Source of the DNA: Nostoc sp. NIES-4103
Lineage (GTDB): Bacteria > Cyanobacteriota > Cyanobacteriia > Cyanobacteriales > Nostocaceae
DNA: 64,000 bases
Direction: 5' to 3'
Assembly: GCF_002368335.1 (NCBI RefSeq)
Contig: NZ_AP018288.1
Location: 1,109,247-1,173,246 of the forward strand
Below the pieces are notes generated by a model. It made no database searches. It saw nothing but the letters and a program-made list of their open reading frames with translations, and was not told the DNA's origin. Position numbers and translations under genes: made by a program. Position 1 is the first letter of the stretch, and every line of letters begins with the position of its first letter. Positions 16,726-25,700 of the stretch are shown here, piece by piece.

Positions 16726-16768
16726 ACATATATCATAAGTATTTAGACGGAGATTATACAAGATTTAT

Positions 16769-18037
16769 TTATACTGAAACTACTGGCTTAAAAGTAACAG
16801 GGAGAGCCTTGAGACTGCGAAAAGCAACCTTATTTCGCCACTCAGGCTGAGCTTGTGATAGCTTCAAGTCAGGTAATTGTTGAATAAGTGTATTAATAGC
16901 AATTTCAGCTTCAATCCGCGTTAATGCTGCACCCAAACAATAATGAATACCATCAGCAAAAGCTAAATGATTATTATTAACTCGTGTAATATCAAAGCAA
17001 TCTGGGTCAGGAAATTGTGCAGGATCGCGATTTGCAGCTCCTAAGACAACCAAAACTTTCTCACCACATCGAATAGTCACATCATCTAGAACAACGTTTT
17101 CAGTTGCGACTCGTATGGCAATTTGAATTGGGCTATCATAACGTAGGATTTCCTCGACAGCACTTTGAATAAGCATTGGTTGTGCCTTAATCTGTTGCAT
17201 TTGCTCTGGGTGACTTAACAGAGCCAGCATACCATTACCTATCAGATTGACTGTGGTTTCTTCACCAGTTAGGAACAGTAGCATACAGACAGAAATAATT
17301 TCATCTTCAGTTAGTTTGCTATTTTGTTCCTTAACTGTAATCAATGCACTCAGCAAATCTTGTCGCGGGCTTTTTTGACGTTGTGCAATTAAGCTTTTAA
17401 AGTAATTTGTAAATTCCAGCGCCACTTTGTCCATCTGCTCATACTCTTCCAGAGAATTGAGTGGATCTAAAATATTAGAGAGTTTGTCAGACCAATGATA
17501 CACCTTAAACCAATCTTCAACAGGTATCCCCAGAATTGCAGCAATGATATTGCAAGGTAATGGGCAAGCAAAATCGGATATAACATCCATGCAACCCTTG
17601 TGCTGAACTTTGCTAATCAATTCATCAGTAATTTTTTGAATTTGGGGACGGAGAAAATTGACGCTTGTAGAAGAAAAGGCTTTACTAATTAATCCTCGCA
17701 ACCTAGTATGCTCAGGCGGGTCTAAATATATTAACCATTTGTCAATGGCTTGTGCAAGGGTATTAAAATTTCGTTGCTCTAGAGAATGGCTTTTATTTTT
17801 AACATGTTTTTGCATTTTATTGACGCAAAAGCGAGGGTCGCGCAAAACTGCCTTAGCGTCAGCATAGCGAGTAATTACCCACATGCCCGTGAAACTCCGG
17901 TGTATTGGTTCAACAGATCGGAGGTTGTGGTAGAAAGGATAGGGATTCGCCTGAAATTTTGGGTCATAAGGATTGAATCTAATAGATTTTTGAATCCCTA
18001 ATTTTTGAGTTTGATTTGTATTAGCAATTGGCTCCAT
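16769..18037 (-). CDS. Cytochrome P450 (second of tandem pair)
   Basis: Class I-type soluble bacterial P450 of 422 residues with no membrane anchor. The I-helix oxygen-activation motif is TGEETT near residue 254, the K-helix ExxR is in EEILRYDSP, and the haem loop FADGIHYCLGAA has Cys367 as axial ligand. It is a close tandem paralogue of the next gene upstream (42-bp gap) and the last gene of a five-gene operon with FAAL, SerC-like and PKS/NRPS genes. Oxidation of the acyl chain or amino part of the product is the natural inference; electron donors are not encoded nearby. Confidence 0.92.
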   Translation of the reverse strand: MEPIANTNQTQKLGIQKSIRFNPYDPKFQANPYPFYHNLRSVEPIHRSFTGMWVITRYADAKAVLRDPRFCVNKMQKHVKNKSHSLEQRNFNTLAQAIDKWLIYLDPPEHTRLRGLISKAFSSTSVNFLRPQIQKITDELISKVQHKGCMDVISDFACPLPCNIIAAILGIPVEDWFKVYHWSDKLSNILDPLNSLEEYEQMDKVALEFTNYFKSLIAQRQKSPRQDLLSALITVKEQNSKLTEDEIISVCMLLFLTGEETTVNLIGNGMLALLSHPEQMQQIKAQPMLIQSAVEEILRYDSPIQIAIRVATENVVLDDVTIRCGEKVLVVLGAANRDPAQFPDPDCFDITRVNNNHLAFADGIHYCLGAALTRIEAEIAINTLIQQLPDLKLSQAQPEWRNKVAFRSLKALPVTFKPVVSV

Positions 18038-18079
18038 TCCATATATCTCCTATAAATACCCCAAATTTACAAAAAATAC

Positions 18080-19348
18080 TTAGCAAGTAAAACTTACAGG
18101 GATAGCTTTAAAGCCACGTAAGACAGCGTTTTTTCGCAACTCCAGTTGGTTAGAAACCAACTCTAAATTAGAAAATTGCTGAATCAGTGCATTAATTGCT
18201 ATTTGCGCCTGAATACGTGCTAGACTAGCTCCTAAACAAAAATGAGTCCCATCACCAAAAGCAACATGGGGATTAGGATTTCGATTAATAATTAAGCGAT
18301 CGGGGTCTGGAAATTGTTCTGGATCTCGGTTAGCAGCCCCTAAGCAAAGAACTACTTTTTCACCTGCTTGAATTGTTTGATTACCTATTTCAAAGTTGAC
18401 AGTAGCAATACGAGTTGTTGTCTGAACTGGGCTATCGTAGCGAAGTATTTCTTCTACCGCACTTTGAATTAGTGTTGGTTCTCTTTTGAGTTGTTCTATT
18501 TGGTCAGGATGATTTAACAATGCCAGCATTCCATTACCGATAGTATTGACTGTGCTTTCTTCACCTGTTGTAAATAACATGATGCAAGTTGCTAATAGTT
18601 CGTCTTGACTTAGCTTGTCAGTTTGCTCTCTAGCTGCGATTAAGGCACTAATCAAGTCTCCTTGTGGCTGTTTTTCTCGTTTGGCAATTAGAGCGCGAAA
18701 ATACTCTTTAAACCCTTTTGTAACTTCATTCATGGCTTCAAATTCTTCTAATGAAACCAGTGAGTCTAAAATACGGGAAAAAACATTAGACCACTGATGA
18801 AGCTGGTCTTGATCTTCTTTTGGTACTCCCAATAATCTACTAATAACTGTGACAGGAAGAGGAATGGCAAAATCGGCAATAATATCCATACTCCCCTTAT
18901 ATCGAACTTTGTCAAGCAATTCATTCACTATCTCCTGAATTTGGGGACGCATACGCTCAACAACCATAGGAGAAAAAACCTTAGCCACCAAATTACGTAA
19001 TCTAGTATGGTCTGGTGCATCCATGTAAAATAAAAATTGGCTGATAGTGTAGGCAAGGGTATTTAAATTTTTCTCTCTGTCTTGCAGATATTGGTTTCTT
19101 TCTTGGACGGATTTTGGCTTATCCTGACTGCGAACGTAATTACTTCTCAGAACTGCTTTGACATCAGCATAGCGGCTAACAAGCCAATCACCTCCAACAA
19201 AGTATCGATGTACTGGAGATTCTGAACGGAGGTGATGGTAGGTTGGATAAGGATTAATACGAACTTTAGGGTCAAAAAGATTAAATTTGAGAGTTTGCGT
19301 TGCCTCTATCGTTTTGGCTTGATTATTATTAAAATTTTGTTTGTTCAT
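18080..19348 (-). CDS. Cytochrome P450 (first of tandem pair)
   Basis: Soluble P450 of 422 residues: I-helix TGEEST near residue 260, ExxR in EEILRYDSP, haem loop FGDGTHFCLGAS with Cys371. It starts 33 bp after the FAAL gene stop, so it is co-transcribed with it. Sequence is clearly alike to the downstream P450 across the whole length, indicating duplication followed by divergence. Two oxidations at different positions, or a multistep oxidation, are possible. Product unknown. Confidence 0.92.
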   Translation of the reverse strand: MNKQNFNNNQAKTIEATQTLKFNLFDPKVRINPYPTYHHLRSESPVHRYFVGGDWLVSRYADVKAVLRSNYVRSQDKPKSVQERNQYLQDREKNLNTLAYTISQFLFYMDAPDHTRLRNLVAKVFSPMVVERMRPQIQEIVNELLDKVRYKGSMDIIADFAIPLPVTVISRLLGVPKEDQDQLHQWSNVFSRILDSLVSLEEFEAMNEVTKGFKEYFRALIAKREKQPQGDLISALIAAREQTDKLSQDELLATCIMLFTTGEESTVNTIGNGMLALLNHPDQIEQLKREPTLIQSAVEEILRYDSPVQTTTRIATVNFEIGNQTIQAGEKVVLCLGAANRDPEQFPDPDRLIINRNPNPHVAFGDGTHFCLGASLARIQAQIAINALIQQFSNLELVSNQLELRKNAVLRGFKAIPVSFTC

Positions 19349-19381
19349 GGTATTAAATGGTTTGATGTAGTAAATTTACTG

Positions 19382-21514
19382 TTAAACAACAACGCTAGAA
19401 GTTGTTGATTGTGACACTTGAGATTTCTCTGCTAAATATTTTGCTAGTGTTTCGATATTGGGATACTCCCAGAAAAGAGTAATTTCCAATTCACAGCCAA
19501 TCAATTGAGCTAATTCACCTGTCAGACTGACTGCTACTGCTGAATCTAAACCATATGCAGCAAAAAACTCTTGAATATCTATCTCATCAGGAGGTATTTT
19601 CAGGTATATGGCAAGATGAGAAATCAACCAGGTTTGGATTCCTTTTTCTGTGAAATTTGGCTGAAGATGTTTTTGATTATCTTCCGATTGATTCACATTT
19701 AAATTTTGCACTTGTTCAGCAAAGTCTTTTACTTCTGCTTGAGGTTGTAGTAAGTCTATTTGTTCAATATTTGCAGTCCAATTGCCAACAGCATCCAAAG
19801 TTTCATTGAGAAATCCAACTCGACAAGCATGACGCTGAATCTTGCCACTAGAAGTTTTCGGGATACTGGCTGTCTTTAACAAGGCAATGGCATAAACTTG
19901 TAACTGGTGCTGTTCTGATACTGCCTGACGAATAGATTTAACGACCTCATCAACATCCAATTGGCGTAAGTAAGTACGCTCTACTTCTTGGACAATAACT
20001 AGCTGTTCAACACCTTCTATTTCTACGGAAAATGCTGCGCCACAATTTGTTCGTAGTGCTGGGTGACTATTCTCAACTGTCAATTCAATATCCTGGGGAT
20101 AATGATTTTGTCCTCGAATAATCATCATATCTTTGATGCGACCTGTGACAAATAGTTCGCCATCAAACAAAAATCCTAAATCTCCAGTGCGGAGAAATGG
20201 CCCTTTTTTTGTGTCTTGTAATTGAACATTGAAAGTCTTTTGTGTTTCTTCCGATTTATTCCAGTAGCCAATAGCTACACTGGCCCCTGCAACCCAAATT
20301 TCTCCTATTTCTCCATTCAGACATTCAGTTAATGATTCTGGGTGAACAATGACAATTTTTTGGTCTAAACTACTATGCCCAGCACCAACAATTGCCTTAC
20401 TATCTTCCTTGCTGGTAGTGGTTACAATCAAATTCTCTTTCAAAGCTTGTTCTTGCACAAAGCGAATCACTGGCGGCTCTTTTTTCAAACCTCCTGATAC
20501 AATTAAAGTCGTTTCTGCCATTCCATAGCAGGGGTAAAAAGCACTTTTTTTGAAACCACAATCTGCAAAGGTTTCTGAAAACTTCTCTATAGTTTCCGCC
20601 CTTACAGGTTCAGCACCATTGAAAGCCAATTCCCAACTACTCAAATCAAGCTGTTGGCGTTGTTCAGGGGTAATTTTGTCAAGACACAAGTCATAAGCAA
20701 AATTAGGGCCGCCGCTAGTAGTCGCTTGATATTCAGAAATCGCCTTTAGCCAACGAAAGGGTTTTTGTAAGAAAGACTCTGGCGACATCAGCATAACTGA
20801 AAAATTACCATATACAGGTTGTAACACTCCACCAATCAGCCCCATATCGTGGTAAGGAGGTAGCCAAATTACACCTCGACTGTTAGTTGTATGCTCAAAA
20901 GCCTGATAAATTAAAGCAGAATTATAGAGTAAATTATCATGATTTATCATCACCCCTTTTGGGTTTCCTGTGGTACCAGATGTGTACTGGAGAAGTGCTA
21001 GTGAGTTGTTAGTAATCTCAGGAAAAAACCAATCATCTGCCAAATTGTGGGGAATTTCATCAGTTGCTATACATTGCAAAGCTGCTAATTCTGGTTCTTC
21101 TTTGAATCTTTCTCCCAATTTAGTAATTACAGATGAGGTGGTGAGTGCAAAAGTTGCCTGTGCATCTTTTGCAATAGCTTGCAATCTTGTCATCCGCTGT
21201 TTACCTCGTGGTGGATATACAGGTACAACAGTTACACCTGCATACAAACCTCCAAAAAAAGCAGCAATGAATTCCAGTCCAGGCGGATAAAGAAGCAGCA
21301 CTCTTTGTTTAAAAGCTTTCATGCTTTGCAGCAATGCTGCGATCGCACGCGCTTTTTGGTCTAATTTTTCATAGGTGAAGCTAACTTTTTGGATTTCTCC
21401 ATCTACCAAAAAGGTATATGGTATTTGATAAGGTTGCTGTAGCGTTCTGTGACGTAACAGGTTAACTAAAGTCGCTGCTTGTGGAGAGTCTGCTGAAAAT
21501 AAATCGTGATACAT
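19382..21514 (-). CDS. Fatty acyl-AMP ligase with C-terminal carrier domain (FAAL-ACP)
   Basis: Adenylate-forming enzyme that activates a fatty acid as acyl-AMP and passes it to a carrier protein. The P-loop motif YTSGTTGNPKGV is at about 177-188, the FAAL-typical GGPNFAYDLC and YGMAETTL lie in the core, and the A10 lysine is in TSSGKIQRHACR. A carrier domain ends the protein, with phosphopantetheine Ser658 in YGLDSA. FAALs differ from CoA ligases by an extra insertion and load polyketide or nonribosomal lines with lipids. The gene is in the middle of the operon, 36 bp after the SerC-like gene, and probably supplies the starter acyl chain. Confidence 0.9.
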   Translation of the reverse strand: MYHDLFSADSPQAATLVNLLRHRTLQQPYQIPYTFLVDGEIQKVSFTYEKLDQKARAIAALLQSMKAFKQRVLLLYPPGLEFIAAFFGGLYAGVTVVPVYPPRGKQRMTRLQAIAKDAQATFALTTSSVITKLGERFKEEPELAALQCIATDEIPHNLADDWFFPEITNNSLALLQYTSGTTGNPKGVMINHDNLLYNSALIYQAFEHTTNSRGVIWLPPYHDMGLIGGVLQPVYGNFSVMLMSPESFLQKPFRWLKAISEYQATTSGGPNFAYDLCLDKITPEQRQQLDLSSWELAFNGAEPVRAETIEKFSETFADCGFKKSAFYPCYGMAETTLIVSGGLKKEPPVIRFVQEQALKENLIVTTTSKEDSKAIVGAGHSSLDQKIVIVHPESLTECLNGEIGEIWVAGASVAIGYWNKSEETQKTFNVQLQDTKKGPFLRTGDLGFLFDGELFVTGRIKDMMIIRGQNHYPQDIELTVENSHPALRTNCGAAFSVEIEGVEQLVIVQEVERTYLRQLDVDEVVKSIRQAVSEQHQLQVYAIALLKTASIPKTSSGKIQRHACRVGFLNETLDAVGNWTANIEQIDLLQPQAEVKDFAEQVQNLNVNQSEDNQKHLQPNFTEKGIQTWLISHLAIYLKIPPDEIDIQEFFAAYGLDSAVAVSLTGELAQLIGCELEITLFWEYPNIETLAKYLAEKSQVSQSTTSSVVV

Positions 21515-21550
21515 TTTAATTCGATTGTGTCTAGTTTACTATCTGTGTGA

Positions 21551-22666
21551 TCAACCGTAGCGTTGTTGGAAATCAAGCATAAATGCAGCTAAAGCCTCTA
21601 CTCCAGATTGAGTGACTGCATTGTAGAGTGATGCTCGCAAACCTCCAATTGAACGGTGTCCATCTAACCCATAAAATCCGTTTTCCATTGCGGTTTTGAG
21701 AAATAAAGGCTCTAAATTAGGGTCGGCTAACCGAAATGCAACATTCATCAGTGAGCGATTTTCCCGCGCAGCATGGCCTTGATAAAAGCCTCCACTCTCA
21801 TCAAGCACTTTGTAGAGAGTGGCTGCTTTGGCTTGGTTAATCTCTGCCATTGCTGCTAGTCCACCAATATCTTTGCGTAGCCAACGAGTCACCAACATGA
21901 CTACGTATAGCGCAAATACTGGCGGAGTATTGTAAATTGACTTACCTTGAATATGGGTACGGTAATCTAACATTGTGTGTAGATCGGACGGAATTGTGTC
22001 AAGTAGATCATCTCGAATTAACACCACTGTGACACCTGCTGGCCCTAGGTTTTTTTGTGCATGAGCATATATCAATGCGTAACGTTCAATTGGTATCGAT
22101 TGAGATAAAAAATCTGAAGACATATCGCAAATTAACGGTACATTTGATATGCCTGGTAAATAGGAAAATTGTAGTCCCTCTACCGTTTCATTCGACACAT
22201 AATGTAGATAAGCAGCATCTGATGAAACTACAAGTTCTTCAGCTTTTGGCAATCGGTTATAACCACTATCTTTTCCATCCCACACTACCTGCACTTGCCC
22301 TTCTTTTCTGGCTTCAGGTACAGATTTAATACTCCAATAACCAGACACAATATACTCTGCAACTTTTCTTTTCCCACGTAAGAAATTCATGGGAATCATG
22401 GAAAACTGTAGACTGCTACCTCCTTGTAAAAATAGAACATGGTAATTCTTGGGAATCGAGAGCAAATGGCGTAAATGATCTTCAGTTTCGTCCAGTACAT
22501 TGCGTAACCATTCGGAGCGATGACTGATGCCTAGCAATGATAAGCCTACTTCTGGCACATTGTTAATAGCCGCCTGAGTAGCATTTAACACTGATTCAGG
22601 TAATGCTCCAGGCCCGCCAGAAAAGTTGAAATGATTGTTGCGATCGCTCAAATTTAGAAAATTCAT
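21551..22666 (-). CDS. serC: Phosphoserine aminotransferase-type PLP enzyme
   Basis: Fold-type I PLP aminotransferase of the SerC family (371 residues), converting 3-phosphohydroxypyruvate and glutamate to phosphoserine. The PLP lysine is Lys205 in AHAQKNLGPAG. Substrate-phosphate residues in SHRSEW (near 49) and in GHRSIGGLRASLYN (near 340) are present, so it looks like a true SerC. It sits inside the biosynthetic operon, 53 bp after the megasynthase and 36 bp before the FAAL. It could supply serine or phosphoserine to the product, be recruited to an analogous keto acid, or be the housekeeping enzyme. The sequence alone does not decide. Confidence 0.88.
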   Translation of the reverse strand: MNFLNLSDRNNHFNFSGGPGALPESVLNATQAAINNVPEVGLSLLGISHRSEWLRNVLDETEDHLRHLLSIPKNYHVLFLQGGSSLQFSMIPMNFLRGKRKVAEYIVSGYWSIKSVPEARKEGQVQVVWDGKDSGYNRLPKAEELVVSSDAAYLHYVSNETVEGLQFSYLPGISNVPLICDMSSDFLSQSIPIERYALIYAHAQKNLGPAGVTVVLIRDDLLDTIPSDLHTMLDYRTHIQGKSIYNTPPVFALYVVMLVTRWLRKDIGGLAAMAEINQAKAATLYKVLDESGGFYQGHAARENRSLMNVAFRLADPNLEPLFLKTAMENGFYGLDGHRSIGGLRASLYNAVTQSGVEALAAFMLDFQQRYG

Positions 22667-22719
22667 TTGATATTTTATTGGTTGGAAATTAGCAATTGTT
22701 GCTACAAGGTAATCATTAG

Positions 22720-25700
22720 TTAATTTCTAGCTAGATTTTGCTTAATTTGCGTGTCATGTAACAATAAAGCTTTTTCTAGCACTTCCGAGATAGGTCGGTT
22801 TGGATTAATTGTAATCACTTTAAGTAAATTAATAAAATCTTCTAAAATTCTATTAATTGTACTTTCAAAAAATACATCAATATCATATTCCATCTCTCCC
22901 CAAATGCCTTTTTGACTTTCTCCCATATGCAGAGTTAAATCGCGTCTTGCTCCCCTGAATCTTCTATTTTCTCCCCGAACATAAAGACAATCTGAAAGTT
23001 TGATATTCTCGGTCATAAAGGGAATTTCATTGTGAAAAATCATCACTATCGGTAAAGGAAAGGTAGGAACATTATCTGTTTTTAGGAGAGGTACAGTTTC
23101 CAGAATCAGTTTCAAGGGGAGAGCGCTGTAAGCATGTGCTTTTAAAGTAGTTTTGCGAACAAGATAAAGTACTTGCCGGAATGTGGGATTGTCTTCTAAA
23201 TTGGCTTTAATGGGGATTTGGTTAATAAAGCAACCAATCAAAGATTCAAACTCTGCTCGATTGCGATTGGCAACGGTAGTGCCAATACAGAAATTCTGTT
23301 GACCTGTATAATTGCATACTAATATCTGTAAAGCTGCTAATAAAAGCATGAATAAAGTACACCCTTCCTGTTTGCTGAGTGCTTTGAGTTGTGCTGATAA
23401 TGCTTCAGATATTTGGAAGGGGTAAATTGCTGCTTTCAATCTTGGTACAGCAGGACGAGGTTGGTCTATTTTGATTTCAGGAACGACCAAATAGGGTGCA
23501 AGTTTTTGCTGCCAGTAGCTTTGTAGTTTTGTCAGTACATCTTTTTGCAGCCACTGACGTTGCCAGACAACAAAGTCTGCATACTGCATCGGTAATTCTG
23601 GAAGGGGTGAAGGTTTCCCTTGGGAAAATGCTTGGTAAACTGCTGCGAGTTCCTGAAGAAAGATCACCATAGAGGTGCCATCTGTAATCAGGTGATGCAT
23701 GGTAATGAGCAGAATGTGTTGATTTTCCAACAGCCTCAGCAGTGTGGTTCGCACAAGTGGCCCTTTGACAATATCAAATGGTTGCTGAGCTTCTTGATCG
23801 GATAGCTGTTGCACTGCCATTTGCTGTTCTGCTTGGGAGAGCGATCGCAAATCCACCACCGACAATGGTAAATTCATGGTTGGATGAATGATTTGGGTGG
23901 GTTGTTCTGCGGCAATATCAAAGGTGGTTCGCAAAGCAGCATGACGATGCACCAACTCATTGAAACTGCGTTCTAAGGTTGGAATATCGAGATCACCAGT
24001 AAAATGCAGGGTGAAGGGTAGATTGGCAAAGGGATTACTTGGATCTAGTTTGATTTGCGAGTAAAATGACTCCTGAGCAAAGGATAAAGGCAAAACAACA
24101 GGCGATTTGCTGGTCATGATTACAGAATCACCACTAGATGCGCTCTTAAACAATGCCAATTGGGTCTGTAATTGTTGAGCCAAATCAACCAAGGTCATGT
24201 TTTCAAATAACACCTCGATTGACAACTCTACGGCAAAATCTTTTTGAATGCGGTTTACCAGTTGAATTAACATCAACGAGTCCAACCCCAAAAGATTCAG
24301 AGGTTGTTCCATATCTAGCTGGGATGGAGCTAATCCCAACACTTTAGCAATTTGTTGTGTCAAATATTCTGCAAGCAGTTGCTGTTGTGCTTCTGGGGAT
24401 GTTGCAAGTTGTACTCGCTTTAACTCAATATTCGATTCAGGAGCAATAACTTCAGCGATGGGTATCTCTATATTTGTGGTTGGACTGGTCAAAGCAGATT
24501 CATGTTCATCTCGCTGGTGATGTTGAACTAAAGCGGTGATGAGTTTTGGTAGGAGTTGCACCTCCTGTTGTGAAAATGATTCAGTTTCGGCAAGAAGCTG
24601 AACAATGTGTTTTACCGAATCTCCCCGGCCAAGTAAGCTAGAAAGCAATGAACGCTGAGGTAGTGGCGATAGAACGCTTGGTTGAGACGAACGACTACTC
24701 TTAAACCAATAGCTTTGGCGCTCAAAAGGATAGGTGGGTAGTCGTAGGCGATCGCGATTATCCCCACAATCCAATCCCAACCAATTGACAGGTACTCCTA
24801 AAACATAAAGTTGTGCCAAACTGGACAACATCTGCACAGCGCTGGATTGCCCAGGACGTAAGCTAGGAAGCCAAACCCCAACTCTTTCAGGTAGACAACG
24901 AATACCCTGTGACAATAGATTGGGCTTTGGCCCAATCTCGATAAATACTGTCACTCCTTGTTGATACATGGTTTGCATACCTGTGGAAAACCTCACGGGT
25001 TGTTGGAGGTTAGTCTGCCAATACTCGATGTTGGTCATTGCATCAGGAGACATTTGCCCTGTGACACCAGAAATGATGGGAATTTTGGGCGAACAAAGAG
25101 CAAAATCTACCTCCAGCAATTTCATCAGAGGGGAATGATAGGGATAGGGTAGATTTGATTTAATTGTTTTGATTCCTTGTGCTTTCAAGGCATCTGTAAC
25201 TGCATCAACTGCCTGTTGCTCACCGGAAATCGTCATTACTGGTTCGGCGAAGATACCAATGAAAACTTTGTCAGCGTATGGTTGAATTGCAGCTGCCACT
25301 TGCTGTTCATCTGCAAATACGACGCTTGTCGTCCCTTTCTGGCTTTGAGATTGGACTTGCTGCTGTCCAAAAATTACCAGCTTGAGGGCGTCTTCCAGAC
25401 TCAAAATACCAGCAACATAGGCAGCGGCAGACTCTCCTAGGCTTGTTCCCATGACAACCGATGGTTCAATTCCCCAAGATTTCCATAACTCGCAAAGCGC
25501 TATTTGCAGCGCCAATAATGCCGTGGAGTTGTTAATACTATCGATGGCAGTTTCTTCAGCAGTGGAGGTATAAAGAACATCAATCAGAGATTTTCCCAGC
25601 AACGGCTGAGCGATCGCATTACAGCGGTCAATAACTTGGCGAAAGACAGGTTGAGTTTCGTACAGTTGGCGGTCTAGTTGTAGTTTGTCGTGAATCAAGC

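Noticed and set aside
16461..16736. Minus-strand 91-residue open frame
   Set aside because: It runs through palindromic blocks and STRRs and has no ribosome site.
19382..22666. A complete NRPS line with adenylation domain
   Set aside because: The adenylating enzyme has FAAL features, not an amino-acid A domain, and no other A domain is in the operon.
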